A stretch of DNA of 64,000 nucleotides from Chromobacterium alkanivorans (lineage in GTDB: Bacteria > Pseudomonadota > Gammaproteobacteria > Burkholderiales > Chromobacteriaceae), in NCBI RefSeq assembly GCF_016937655.1, contig NZ_JAFHKL010000001.1, positions 372,001-436,000 of the forward strand, given 5' to 3'. The translations under genes were made by a program, and so were the position numbers. Positions 32,465 through 41,828 of this stretch are shown here, piece by piece. Within the stretch, counting starts at the first letter, position 1; each line of letters starts with the position of its first letter. The notes beneath the pieces are model-generated. The model was not told the DNA's origin. It saw nothing but the letters and a program-made list of their open reading frames with translations, and made no database searches.

Positions 32465-33547
32465 ATGCTGAACGATCCCATAGACCTGAACGCCGTGCGG
32501 CGGGTGCTGGTCATCAAGCTGCGCCATCATGGCGACGTGCTGCTGACTTCGCCGCTGTTTTCCGCGCTGCGGGAGCAGGCGCCGCATCTGGAGATCGACG
32601 CGCTGGTTTATCACGACACCCGTGAGATGCTGAGCCTGCATCCGGCCATTGCGCAACTGCACACCATAGACCGCAATTGGAAAAAACTGGGGCCGCTGGG
32701 CCAGTGCCGCGCCGAGCTCGGCCTGCTGGGCCGCTTGCGCGCCCGGCGTTACGATCTGGTGATCACGCTGACCGAGCATAATCGCGGCGCCTGGCTGGCG
32801 CGCCTGCTCGCGCCGCGCTGGTCGGTGGGGCCGCAAGGGCCTTACGGGCGCTTCTTCAAGAAAAGCTTCACCCACCGCTATCTGCAGGTGCCGGGCAATC
32901 GCCGCCACACCATTGAAATCCATCTGGACGCCTTGCGGCGGATCGGCGTGTATCCGGACGCGGACCAGCGCGAACTGGTGCTGGTGCCGGGACACAACGC
33001 CGAGGCCACGCTGGCGGCCAAGCTGGCCGAGCGCGGCTTGCGGCCGGGCGCTTACATCCTGGTGCATCCGACTTCGCGCTGGTCGTTCAAGAGTTGGCCG
33101 GCGGAGAAAATGAGCGCGCTGATCGACGTCTTGAGCGCGCGCGGCGAACAACTGGTGCTGTCGGCCGCGCCGGGCGCGGAAGAGATGGCGATGATCGCCG
33201 ACATCGAAGCGCGGCTGAAACGGCCGGTGGCCAGTCTGGCCGGCCAGCTGAGCCTGAAGGAGCTGGCGGCGGCGATAGACCAGGCGCGGCTGTACATCGG
33301 CGTGGACTCGGTGCCCATGCACATCGCCTCGGCGATGAAGACGCCTTGCGTCGCCTTGTTCGGCCCGTCTGGGGATGTCGAATGGGGTCCGTGGCAGGTG
33401 CCGCACCGGGTGGTGTCGGAGCCCGTGCCCTGTCGCCCCTGCGGCAACGCCGGCTGCGGCGGCGGCTGGCGGAGCGAATGTCTGCAGCGCATTGAAGTGG
33501 GCGCGGTGCTGGCGGCGGTGGACGCGGTCTTGAAGGAAAGCGCATGA
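32465..33547 (+). CDS. LPS heptosyltransferase III-like (RfaQ family, GT9)
   Basis: A 360-residue GT9 enzyme: VLVIKLRHHGDVLLTSPLFSALR at the start is the ADP-heptose:LPS heptosyltransferase signature; the C-terminal nucleotide-sugar region has YIGVDSVPMHIASAMKTPCVALFGPS. The cysteine-rich tail CRPCGNAGCGGG is common in RfaQ-type proteins. It adds heptose to the inner core on the cytoplasmic face. The start may instead be ATG 32426 inside ptsI; neither start has a strong ribosome binding site. It overlaps the next gene by four bases. Confidence 0.87.
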   Translation: MLNDPIDLNAVRRVLVIKLRHHGDVLLTSPLFSALREQAPHLEIDALVYHDTREMLSLHPAIAQLHTIDRNWKKLGPLGQCRAELGLLGRLRARRYDLVITLTEHNRGAWLARLLAPRWSVGPQGPYGRFFKKSFTHRYLQVPGNRRHTIEIHLDALRRIGVYPDADQRELVLVPGHNAEATLAAKLAERGLRPGAYILVHPTSRWSFKSWPAEKMSALIDVLSARGEQLVLSAAPGAEEMAMIADIEARLKRPVASLAGQLSLKELAAAIDQARLYIGVDSVPMHIASAMKTPCVALFGPSGDVEWGPWQVPHRVVSEPVPCRPCGNAGCGGGWRSECLQRIEVGAVLAAVDAVLKESA

Positions 33548-34698
33548 AGCGGCTGGCGATTATCCGGCAGAAGTACAATCCGGCGGGAGGCGCGGAGCGC
33601 ATCGTCAGCGCCATCGTCAAGCAATTGCAAGCCGGCGGCGAGTTCAGCCCGCTGTTGATCAGCCGCAATTGGGAAAGCCTGCCGGGCGTGGACACGCTGC
33701 GGGTCAAGCCGTTTTACCTGGGCAGCGTCTGGCGCGACTGGAGCTTTGCCCGCGCCGCCCGCGCCGCGTGGACGCAGGCCGGCGCCGAGCTGGTGCAGTC
33801 GCACGAGCGCATTCCCGGCTGCCATGTGTTCCGCGCCGGCGACGGTGTGCACGCCGCCTGGTTGGACGCGCGGTTGGAAGGCGCGTCCTGGTGGCGGCGG
33901 CTGAGCACCTTTTGCAATCCTTACCATCATTTCATGCTGCGCACCGAACGCGCGATGTTCCGGCATTCGGCACTGCGGGCGGTCATTTGCAATTCGGCCC
34001 TGGTGCGCGACGACGTGGTCGGCCGTTTCGGCGTGGACCCAGGGCGTTGCGCGGTGATCCACAACGGCGTGGACAGCGACTTTTTCAATCCGGCCGCGGC
34101 TCGCGAACAGCGGCTAGCGCTGCGCGAGCGCTACGGCATTCCGCCGACGGCGCCGACGCTGGTCTACGTGGGCTCGGGCTTCGAGCGCAAGGGCGTGGCG
34201 CAGGCGCTGCGCGCCATCGCGCCGCACGCGGCCGTGCATCTGGTGGTGGTGGGCGGCGACAAGAAGCTGGCGCGCTATCAGAGCCTGGCGGCGCGCTTGG
34301 GGGTGTCCGAGCGCGCGCACTTCACCGGTCCGCAGCGCGATGTCCGCAGCCATTACGGCCTGGCGGACGGCTTCATCCTGCCTACGCTGTACGAGCCGTT
34401 TGGTTCGGTGGTGATAGAGGCGATGGCCTGCGGCCTGCCGGTGCTGACCAGCACCCGTTGCGGCGGCGCGGAGTTGCTGGAGCCGGGCGTCACCGGCTGG
34501 CTGGCCGCGGCGGGGGACGCCGCCGCCTGGCAAGACAATGTGGCGGCCTGGCTGGCCGCGCGCGCGGATTGGCCGCGCAGCGGCGAGCTTGCGCGCGCGC
34601 GGGTGGCGGGCTTGAGCGAGAGCAATATGGTGGCGCAGATGCTGGCCTTGTACCGGGAGCTGTCGGCCGTCGGCGTCGGGCGCGGAGCTGGTGAATGA
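33544..34698 (+). CDS. Family 4 glycosyltransferase, LPS core type
   Basis: A 384-residue GT-B enzyme with a WaaG-like layout: IIRQKYNPAGGAERIVSAIV at the N-terminus, the linker CAVIHNGVDSDFFNP, and C-terminal YVGSGFERKGV and LPTLYEPFGSVVIEAMACGLPVL with the EX7E motif. WaaG adds the first glucose of the outer core from UDP-glucose; the sugar here is not determined. Coupled to the preceding heptosyltransferase by overlap. Confidence 0.87.
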   Translation: MKRLAIIRQKYNPAGGAERIVSAIVKQLQAGGEFSPLLISRNWESLPGVDTLRVKPFYLGSVWRDWSFARAARAAWTQAGAELVQSHERIPGCHVFRAGDGVHAAWLDARLEGASWWRRLSTFCNPYHHFMLRTERAMFRHSALRAVICNSALVRDDVVGRFGVDPGRCAVIHNGVDSDFFNPAAAREQRLALRERYGIPPTAPTLVYVGSGFERKGVAQALRAIAPHAAVHLVVVGGDKKLARYQSLAARLGVSERAHFTGPQRDVRSHYGLADGFILPTLYEPFGSVVIEAMACGLPVLTSTRCGGAELLEPGVTGWLAAAGDAAAWQDNVAAWLAARADWPRSGELARARVAGLSESNMVAQMLALYRELSAVGVGRGAGE

Positions 34699-34708
34699 GG
34701 GACGGGCG

Positions 34709-35830
34709 ATGAGGCCGGGACGCTTTCCCGGGCGCTTGCTGATTTTCGCGGCGCTGTTGTTGCGGCTGCCATTGCAGTGGCTGCGCCGCAAGCCGGACCC
34801 CGAGAGAGCGCGCCGGATACTGATTCTGCACCAGTTTCTGCTGGGCGACGCCTTGATGGCGACCAGCCTGCTGGCCAAGGCGCGCGAGCGCTTTCCCAAG
34901 GCGGAGATCGTGCTGGCCTGCCCGCCGGGGCAGGCGCCCTTGTATGCGTCGCGGCCGTACGGCATCCGGCCGCTGCCCTGGCAGCCGCGCGATTTCGCTT
35001 CGATCCGGCGCTTGTTCGCCGAGGAGCGTTTCGACATTGCCTACCTGATGGGCGAAAACCGGCTGAGCTTTCTGGCGCGCGCGATCGGCGCCCGCTGGAT
35101 TGTCGGCTTCGCCGGGGAAACGCCGCGTTACAAGAACTGGCTGCTGGACGAGGCGGTGGCGTACGCCGGGCAGCCGGAGGCCTGGACCGATACCGCCGCC
35201 CGTTTGATCGACGGGCCCGAGCCCCGGCCGTTTCGTCTGCGGGATTGGTCGACGGAGGCTGAAGGGCTGCCGCCCTTGCCGCCGCGTTTCGTCGTGCTGC
35301 ACGTCGGCGCGAGTTCGGCGACCCGCTTTTGGCCCGCGTCCAGCTGGAACCGGGTCGCGGCCGCGGCCCGGGCTTGCCGGTGCACGGTGCTGTGGTCGTG
35401 CGGGCCCGGAGAGCAGCACTTGCTGTCGGCAGTCGAGGCGGCTCCCGACGATATCGTGATGGCCGGCACGCTGAGCCTGGCGCAATTGCGCGCGGTCTTG
35501 AGCCGAGCCCGCGCCTGCGTGTGCCCGGACACCGGCATCGCGCATCTGGCCAAAGTGGCGGGCGCGCCCTTGCTGATGCTGTTCGGACCGGGCAGCGAGA
35601 CCTTGTTCGGTGCGAGCCGCTTTTTCGCCGGCTTCACCTGCGTCGGCGTCGGCCCCGCATGGTTTCCTTGCCGCAATCAGCGCAGCGTGCATTATCGCGA
35701 TGTCGATTGGGCTTTGCGTTGTTTCAGAAAATTTGGCGATCAAACCGGCGAATGCCGTCAGGCGCAGTGCATGGCCGCTGTGCCAGCCGGGCAGGTGGCC
35801 GAGACCTTGGAAAAACTTCTGCATGAATGA
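34709..35830 (+). CDS. GT9-family heptosyltransferase-like protein
   Basis: A 373-residue GT9 protein with an N-terminal membrane-anchor-like stretch (LLIFAALLLRLPLQWL) before ILILHQFLLGDALMATSLLAKARERFP. The C-terminal half has VLHVGASSATRFWPASSW and VCPDTGIAHLAKVAGAPLLMLFGPGS. GAGGGAC precedes the ATG at 34709, preferred to GTG 34691. A second heptosyl- or related core transferase is likely. It overlaps the O-antigen ligase gene by eight bases. Confidence 0.84.
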   Translation: MRPGRFPGRLLIFAALLLRLPLQWLRRKPDPERARRILILHQFLLGDALMATSLLAKARERFPKAEIVLACPPGQAPLYASRPYGIRPLPWQPRDFASIRRLFAEERFDIAYLMGENRLSFLARAIGARWIVGFAGETPRYKNWLLDEAVAYAGQPEAWTDTAARLIDGPEPRPFRLRDWSTEAEGLPPLPPRFVVLHVGASSATRFWPASSWNRVAAAARACRCTVLWSCGPGEQHLLSAVEAAPDDIVMAGTLSLAQLRAVLSRARACVCPDTGIAHLAKVAGAPLLMLFGPGSETLFGASRFFAGFTCVGVGPAWFPCRNQRSVHYRDVDWALRCFRKFGDQTGECRQAQCMAAVPAGQVAETLEKLLHE

Positions 35831-37145
35831 TCATCTGAGTACCGAGCCGCGCTGGCATGGCCGCTTGGCGGTTGGCCTGTCCCTGGCGTTTTTGACCTTG
35901 GCCAATGTGTCCCACACGATTGCGCTGCGCTATGTGATCTTACTGGTGATGCTGATCCTGGTGGCGAAAGACTATGCAGGGCTCAAACGTCACTGGCGCG
36001 AGCAGCGCGGGCCTGTTGTAGCGATAGGCGCGTTCTTGCTATACGCATTGCTTCACACCCTATTGCTTTCGATGTGGCCGGAAGCCTCCGCCAGCGAATT
36101 CCGCAGCCAGTTATTGATCGGCGGCTTGTGGTTTGCGGCTGGCCTGGCCTTGTTCCGCGCGCCTCGCGGCTGGACGATTTCGGACTTGGTCATCGTCGCC
36201 GGCTGCGTATTGGCCTTGGTGGAGTTCGGCCATGGCGCTTACGTCTATCTGACGGCTGGGCAGTGGCCGTACAACGAAGTATTCACCACCGCCACCAAGC
36301 TGGAGTTCACCTTCTTCATGAATTTTGTGCTGGCGTTCATTGTGGCCGCGTTTTGTTTCGGGCAACGCGGGGCCCAGCCGCTGACGCGCTTTCCCCGCTG
36401 GAGCTTGGGCTTGGCAGCAGCCTTGATCCTGTTCGTCAGTCTCAAAGCGGGCGCTCGCAACGGCATGATTGGTCTTGTTTACCTGATGCTGTCCATGCTG
36501 CTGGTTTACTCTGTTTTTGAAGGGGTGAAGACAGGATGGGGCAAGACTTTGGCGATTGCCGTGGTAGTTTTGGCTGCAGTGGGCGGTATCTCGGCGTATA
36601 CGATCAAGAAGGATAGCCGGAACCAGGTGTTTGTAGAGTCGGCGACTGCCGGATGGCACTATGGCGACACCAAAGCCTGGCTGCGGATGGAGCCCTATCC
36701 TAAGTTGTCAAATGGCATGGCGGTAGATGATTCTGCCTATGAGCGAGTGGCCTGGATCCACAGCGGTTTGGATCTCATCGCGGCCAAGCCCATGGGTTAT
36801 GGCTATAGCCGCAATGCTTTCACCAATGCCTTGACGGCGACGGGTCGTCCCAACCACGTAGGTCATAGCCACAGTGGCTTCATCGATCTGGGCGTGGGCT
36901 TGGGCGTGGCCGGCATCGCGCTATGGCTGGCGTTTTGCGGCGTGTTGATCTGGACCGGCTACCAAGCCTTCCGTCTGCGCCGCGATACGCTGGGGCTGGT
37001 GCTGATGCTGGTGAGCTGCGGTTTCCTCGGACGCATGTTGTTGGAAAGCGTGAACAAGGATCATATGCTGCATATCTTCCTGTTCACCGCCGCCGCCTTG
37101 TTGGCGGAGCTGAGACAGCGGGAGAAAGGCGCGGCGCATGAGTGA
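35823..37145 (+). CDS. O-antigen ligase / Wzy_C family membrane protein
   Basis: A 440-residue protein with about 10-12 TM segments and one large periplasmic loop before a C-terminal helix pair. The loop contains PMGYGYSRNAFTNAL and HVGHSHSGFIDLGVGLGVAG, the histidine-containing motif typical of WaaL ligases and O-antigen polymerases; KAGARNGMIGL is the other conserved block. It probably joins O-antigen to lipid A-core in the periplasm. Codon use is visibly less GC-biased than in its neighbours, as often seen for O-antigen genes. It overlaps both adjoining genes. Confidence 0.85.
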   Translation: MNDHLSTEPRWHGRLAVGLSLAFLTLANVSHTIALRYVILLVMLILVAKDYAGLKRHWREQRGPVVAIGAFLLYALLHTLLLSMWPEASASEFRSQLLIGGLWFAAGLALFRAPRGWTISDLVIVAGCVLALVEFGHGAYVYLTAGQWPYNEVFTTATKLEFTFFMNFVLAFIVAAFCFGQRGAQPLTRFPRWSLGLAAALILFVSLKAGARNGMIGLVYLMLSMLLVYSVFEGVKTGWGKTLAIAVVVLAAVGGISAYTIKKDSRNQVFVESATAGWHYGDTKAWLRMEPYPKLSNGMAVDDSAYERVAWIHSGLDLIAAKPMGYGYSRNAFTNALTATGRPNHVGHSHSGFIDLGVGLGVAGIALWLAFCGVLIWTGYQAFRLRRDTLGLVLMLVSCGFLGRMLLESVNKDHMLHIFLFTAAALLAELRQREKGAAHE

Positions 37146-38256
37146 TTGGGTGTTGTTCACCGAGTCCTCCCCCAATGTCGGCGGGCAGGAGTTGCAGCTG
37201 ATGCAGCAGATGCGCCTGTTGGGGGAGCGCGGTTTTCGTCCGGTGCTGGCCTGCCGGCCGCAGACGCGGGTGATGGAGGAGGCTTGCCGGCGCGGCTTGG
37301 AAGTATTGCCGCTGCGTTTTCGCAACAGTCTCCACCTGCCGTCTATCTTGGCCTTGAGCGCCTGGATGCGGCGTCATCGTCCGCGGCTGGCCATCTGCCA
37401 CAGCGGCCACGACAGCAATAATCTGGCCATTGCCGCGCGGCTGACGGGACGCGGCCGGCCCTTCCTGCTGCGTTCGCGCACTTATCAGCCCGGCCAGGCG
37501 TCGGCCTGGAGCTATAACCAGCTGATGGACGCGACCATGCTGCCCAGCGCTTATCTGAAGCGCTGCCTGCTGGAAAACCCGGCGATACGAGCCGACAAGC
37601 TGCATGTGGTCTACCCCGGCATCGATTTCGCCGCCCTGGACCAAGCCGCCGCGCTGCCCTTGCCGGCAGAGCTGGAGCAGTGGCTGTCCCGTTCCGCAGG
37701 CCCCTTGTTGGTGCAGGCGGCGATGTTGCGCGGCGAAAAAGGACATAGGACGGTGTTGGCTGCCTTGGACTTGCTGAAGAACAAATGGCCGGACGCGCGT
37801 TATGTGATTGCGGGGGAAGGGCCGGAGCAGCAGGCGATCGCCGAACTGGCGCGGCAACTGGGCTTGCAGCACAGAGTCTTGCTCGCCGGCGTGGTAAGCC
37901 CGGTGGCGGCTCTGCTGGCGCGCGCCGATCTGGTGTTGATGCCGTCCAGCTATGAGCCGCTGGGCATGTCGCAGATCGAGGCGTTGGGCCTGGGTGTGCC
38001 GGTGATCGCCAGCGATACCGGCGGTATTCCCGAGACCATGCGCCACGGCGAAACCGGCGTGTTGGCGCCGCCGGGCGACGCTGCCGCCTGGGCCGAGGCG
38101 ATCGACAAGGCGCTGAGCCAGCCGGCAGTGATGAAGGCCTGGGCTCAGGCCGGGCGCGTCGATGTGCGCTCGCGCTTCGCGCCGGAACAGAATTTGCGGC
38201 GCATCCTTGAGCTTGGCGGTTTGAACGCGCTGGGGATGTACGGCTCTGATTCATGA
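37138..38256 (+). CDS. Family 4 glycosyltransferase
   Basis: A 372-residue GT-B enzyme: an N-terminal GGQELQLMQQMRLLGERG helix, the donor-domain entry LHVVYPGIDFAAL, AMLRGEKGHRTVLAALDLL and the C-terminal PSSYEPLGMSQIEALGLGVPVIASDTGGIPE with the EX7E motif. It acts in the cytoplasm on LPS core or O-antigen; the sugar is not predicted. The start overlaps the ligase gene by eight bases and the stop is 37 bases before msbA. Confidence 0.87.
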   Translation: MSDWVLFTESSPNVGGQELQLMQQMRLLGERGFRPVLACRPQTRVMEEACRRGLEVLPLRFRNSLHLPSILALSAWMRRHRPRLAICHSGHDSNNLAIAARLTGRGRPFLLRSRTYQPGQASAWSYNQLMDATMLPSAYLKRCLLENPAIRADKLHVVYPGIDFAALDQAAALPLPAELEQWLSRSAGPLLVQAAMLRGEKGHRTVLAALDLLKNKWPDARYVIAGEGPEQQAIAELARQLGLQHRVLLAGVVSPVAALLARADLVLMPSSYEPLGMSQIEALGLGVPVIASDTGGIPETMRHGETGVLAPPGDAAAWAEAIDKALSQPAVMKAWAQAGRVDVRSRFAPEQNLRRILELGGLNALGMYGSDS

Positions 38257-38293
38257 CCGCCCGCGGACGCGGGCGCTGGACGATTAGGAACGA

Positions 38294-40054
38294 ATGAAGA
38301 ATTCTTTGCATAGCAACTGGGCGATCTACCGCCGTTTGCTGGGATATTTGGGCCGTTATTGGAAGGTCTTTCTGATCTCGCTGGTGTCGATGACGGTGGC
38401 GGCCTTGACCGAGCCGGCCTTCGCCCGCCTGATGAAGCCCTTGATCGACAACGGTTTCGTCAACCGCGACCCGCATGCGATCGCCTGGGTGCCCTTGGCC
38501 ATCATCGGCGTGTTCGCGGTGCGCGGCGTTACCAGCTTCATCAATGAATACACCTCCAGCTGGCTGACCGGGCATCTGGTGCAGACGCTGCGCGAACAGA
38601 TGTTCGCCAAGATGCTGCGCCTGCCGGTGCAGTACTATGCCGACAACCAGTCCGGCCGTCTGGTGTCGCGGATTTCCTACGACGTCAACCAGGTTACCGA
38701 AGCCGGCTTCAGCGTGATCACGGTCACGGTCAAGGACGGCGTCACCGCGATCAGCCTGCTGGCCTGGCTGTTGTACATAGACTGGCAGTTGACGCTGATC
38801 TGTCTGCTGGTGCTGCCGGTGGTGTCGTTCTGCATGCGGGTGGTGGGCAAGCGCCTGCGCAATCTGTCGCGCGAGAACCAGCAGAATATGGCCTTGTTGA
38901 CCCAGGTCTTGGGCGAGGGCATCAGTTGCCAGCGCGTGATCAAGGTCTACGGCGGCGAAGCGCGCGAGAGCGAGCGCTTTCACCAGGCGGCGGCGGCCAT
39001 CCGCCGCAACGCGGTCAAGCAGAGCGCGGCGACCTCCGCCAACACCGGCGTCACTCAGCTGATGATCGCCTGCGCGCTGGCCGCCATCCTGTATTTCGCC
39101 ACGCTGCGCGCCCAGGGCGGCGCGTTCACCGCCGGCGACTTCATGTCCTTCTTGACCGCGATGATGCTGCTGTTCGCGCCGGTCAAACGCATCACCGGCA
39201 TTGCTCAGGCGATGCAGCGCGGCCTGGCGGCGGCGGAGTCGGTCTTCGATTTTCTCGATCTGCCGGAAGAGCCCGATCACGGCCGCACCGCCTTGCCGCG
39301 CACGCGCGGCAAGCTGCAGCTCTCAGGGGTTAACTTCCGCTATCCGACGGCGGAGAGGCAGGTGCTGCGCGACATCAATCTGCAGGTCCATCCCGGCGAG
39401 ACCGTCGCCCTGGTGGGCTCATCCGGCAGCGGCAAAACCACCCTGGTCAGCCTGATTCCGCGATTTTACGATCCGGACGACGGCGAAATCCGTTTGGACG
39501 ACGTGCGCTTGCAGGACATGCCCTTGAACGATCTGCGCCGGCATATCGCCATGGTCAGCCAGGACGTGCTGCTGTTCAACGACAGCGTGGCGGCCAATAT
39601 CGCCTACGGCGAAGCCTCGCACAGCCGCGAAGCGGTGGTGGAAGCCGCGCGCGCGGCCAATGCGCTGGAGTTCATCGAGGCGATGCCGGAGGGCTTTGAC
39701 ACCCTGATAGGCGAAAACGGCGTACGCCTGTCCGGCGGCCAGCGTCAGCGGCTGGCGATTGCTCGCGCCCTGCTGAAGAACGCGCCGCTGTTGATTCTGG
39801 ACGAGGCGACTTCGGCGCTGGACACGCAGTCCGAAAGACTGGTGCAAAGCGCGCTGGAAAACCTGATGAAGAATCGCACCACCATCGTGATCGCCCATAG
39901 ACTGTCGACGATTGAAAACGCCGATCGCATCGTGGTGATGCATCACGGCGAGATCGCCGAGGAAGGCTCGCACGCGCAGCTGCTCGCGCGCGAAGGACTC
40001 TACGCCAAGCTGCACAGCCTGCAGTTCAAGGACGAGGACGGCGCGGCGGGCTGA
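38294..40054 (+). CDS. msbA: Lipid A/LPS flippase MsbA
   Basis: A 586-residue half-size ABC exporter: six TM helices in the first ~320 residues, then an ATPase with Walker A GSSGSGKTT, Q-loop VSQDVLLFN, signature LSGGQRQR, Walker B LLILDEA and the H-loop IAHRLSTI. MsbA homodimers flip core-lipid A across the inner membrane. The position at the end of the core glycosyltransferase cluster fits this role. Confidence 0.96.
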   Translation: MKNSLHSNWAIYRRLLGYLGRYWKVFLISLVSMTVAALTEPAFARLMKPLIDNGFVNRDPHAIAWVPLAIIGVFAVRGVTSFINEYTSSWLTGHLVQTLREQMFAKMLRLPVQYYADNQSGRLVSRISYDVNQVTEAGFSVITVTVKDGVTAISLLAWLLYIDWQLTLICLLVLPVVSFCMRVVGKRLRNLSRENQQNMALLTQVLGEGISCQRVIKVYGGEARESERFHQAAAAIRRNAVKQSAATSANTGVTQLMIACALAAILYFATLRAQGGAFTAGDFMSFLTAMMLLFAPVKRITGIAQAMQRGLAAAESVFDFLDLPEEPDHGRTALPRTRGKLQLSGVNFRYPTAERQVLRDINLQVHPGETVALVGSSGSGKTTLVSLIPRFYDPDDGEIRLDDVRLQDMPLNDLRRHIAMVSQDVLLFNDSVAANIAYGEASHSREAVVEAARAANALEFIEAMPEGFDTLIGENGVRLSGGQRQRLAIARALLKNAPLLILDEATSALDTQSERLVQSALENLMKNRTTIVIAHRLSTIENADRIVVMHHGEIAEEGSHAQLLAREGLYAKLHSLQFKDEDGAAG

Positions 40055-40122
40055 GCGGACTCTAGGACGAATCAAGCCGGCCAGGGCGGAGGCCATGGCC
40101 GGTTTGACCGCATCGAGGACTC

Positions 40123-40165
40123 GGAACGCGTTTACGATCTCGCAAGCTAATCGTAAGCAGGTTCT
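40123..40165 (-). repeat. Internally deleted MITE-like element, copy B (43 bp)
   Basis: The left end is GGAACGCGTTTACGATCT, then only eight core bases (CGCAAGCT), then the right end AATCGTAAGCAGGTTCT. The ends are those of copy A (21004-21145). The remnant folds as a hairpin in the convergent gap between msbA and the FimV-like gene, and its right end abuts that gene's stop codon. Confidence 0.75.
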
Positions 40166-40548
40166 CAGAGCTTGATTTCGAACAGCGGGTCCTGCGGCGC
40201 CAGCCGGCGCCCGTTCTCCTGAATGGTGTGCCAGACCGGCTGACCTTGCACTTGCGATTGAACGTCGCGCGCCAGCAGGCAGTAGGCTTCGCGATTGCAT
40301 TCGCTGGAATAGGCGCGCAACAGCGTGACCTTGGCCGGCAGATCGTCCGGATTGTCGCGCAGCGAATCTTTCAGCACCCGCACCGCGTCGCGGGTGCGGC
40401 CATAGGCGAGAAAAACCTCCGCTTCGCCCACCGGATCGATGCCGCGCTGGCACGGCTTGGTGTAACGTACTTTCTTCCAAAAGAATCGCAGGGCGTAATA
40501 ACCCGCCATCAGTCCGAAACTGGCGGCGAACGCGCTCAACGCTACCAT
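40165..40548 (-). CDS. Small membrane-anchored FimV-like TPR protein
   Basis: A 127-residue protein with an N-terminal hydrophobic anchor (ALSAFAASFGLMAGYYALRFFW), a basic linker and a short TPR-like block IDPVGEAEVFLAYGRTRDAVRVLKDSLRDNP followed by TLLRAYSS. The block matches the 'DP-x-AEADVYLAYGR...AEEILKEAL' repeat of FimV, a pilus/polarity scaffold usually above 800 residues. No LysM domain is present. GGGGAG precedes the ATG at 40548. It lies downstream of pilMNOPQ-aroKB on the same strand after a 198-base gap in which I see no gene. Confidence 0.72.
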   Translation of the reverse strand: MVALSAFAASFGLMAGYYALRFFWKKVRYTKPCQRGIDPVGEAEVFLAYGRTRDAVRVLKDSLRDNPDDLPAKVTLLRAYSSECNREAYCLLARDVQSQVQGQPVWHTIQENGRRLAPQDPLFEIKL

Positions 40549-40746
40549 GTGGCTTCTCCCCTTCCGCTTTGCAACGACTTGGCCTCGCCGGCGGTTCCCC
40601 CGACATTGTGCGCTCTGGCTTCAAGCTTTGCGCGGGGCTTTCCTGCCGGCCTTCTCCATCTCCAGTAGATTCATTATTCTGATGAAGCGGCGCGAGCGGC
40701 AATCCGTAGAAATCCTTATCGAATCTGTACCGACGCCGTTTGAACG

Positions 40747-41826
40747 CTAACTATTGCTGTCCAGTATTTTCTCGAGTATTGCAGAGGGGAGGCCGGCCTG
40801 AATAGTGGCGCGTCCCAGCTGTTGCAATAGTACGAATCGAATGGTGCCCGCTTCGACTTTCTTGTCGTGGCTCATCAGCTCCAGCCAGCGCTCCAGCGGC
40901 ATCCGCGGGCTCTTGACCGGCAGGCCGGCGGCGGCCACCAGGCTGCGTACGCGTTCGACGTCCGCGGAGGACAGCCAGCCCAGTTCGGCGGAGGCGGCGG
41001 CGGCCAGCACCATGCCGGCGCCGATGGCCTCGCCGTGCAGCCAGACGCCGTAGCCCAGGCCGGCCTCGATGGCGTGGCCGAAAGTGTGGCCCAGATTGAG
41101 CAGGGCGCGCACGCCTTGCTCCTTTTCATCCTGGCCGACGATGTCGGCCTTCATCTCGCAGCTGCGCTTGACCGCGTGTTGCAGCGCGTCCGGGTCGCGC
41201 GCGCGCAGGCGCGGCATATTGTCCTCCAGCCAGCCGAGGAAGGCGGCGTCGCCCAGCAGGCCGTACTTGATCACCTCGGCGAGGCCGGCGGACAACTCGC
41301 GCTCCGGCAGCGTGTCCAGCAGCGACATGTCGGCGATCACCGCCTTGGGCTGGTAGAACGCGCCTATCATGTTCTTGCCCTGAGGATGGTTGATCGCGGT
41401 TTTGCCGCCGACCGAGGAATCGACTTGCGCCAGCAGGGTGGTGGGAATCTGGATGAAGGGCGCGCCGCGCTGGTAGCAGGCGGCGGCGAAGCCTGTCATG
41501 TCGCCGACCACGCCGCCGCCCAGCGCGATCAGGGTGGTCTTGCGTTCGGCGTTGCGCGACAGCAAGGCGTCGAAAATCAGGTTCAGCGTGTTCCAGTCCT
41601 TGTGTTGCTCGCCATCGGGCAGCACGACGCTGAAGGACTCGATCCGATGTTGGGCCAGCGCCTGTTGCAGCCGGGCCAGATAGAGCGGCGCCACGGTCTC
41701 GTTGCAGACGATGGCGACCTTGGGCAAGGGCAGATGGGGAAGCAGCAACTCGACCTGTTCCAGCAAGTCCCGGCCAATGTGAATCGGGTAACGGGTGTCG
41801 GGCAGGATCAGGTCGAGGGTAATCAC
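40747..41826 (-). CDS. aroB: 3-Dehydroquinate synthase
   Basis: A 359-residue shikimate-pathway enzyme. NAD-binding [19 protein letters not shown], the [19 protein letters not shown] block and the metal-ligand region [12 protein letters not shown] are intact. The start is GTG 41826, with AGGAAG six bases upstream inside the end of aroK; only two bases separate the genes. Conserved pil-aroK-aroB linkage. Confidence 0.97.
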   Translation of the reverse strand: MITLDLILPDTRYPIHIGRDLLEQVELLLPHLPLPKVAIVCNETVAPLYLARLQQALAQHRIESFSVVLPDGEQHKDWNTLNLIFDALLSRNAERKTTLIALGGGVVGDMTGFAAACYQRGAPFIQIPTTLLAQVDSSVGGKTAINHPQGKNMIGAFYQPKAVIADMSLLDTLPERELSAGLAEVIKYGLLGDAAFLGWLEDNMPRLRARDPDALQHAVKRSCEMKADIVGQDEKEQGVRALLNLGHTFGHAIEAGLGYGVWLHGEAIGAGMVLAAAASAELGWLSSADVERVRSLVAAAGLPVKSPRMPLERWLELMSHDKKVEAGTIRFVLLQQLGRATIQAGLPSAILEKILDSNS

Positions 41827-41828
41827 AA

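Noticed and set aside
40549-40746. A possible small gene between aroB and the FimV-like gene
   Set aside because: The only frames are very short (17 and 67 codons) and without family features or good ribosome binding sites.
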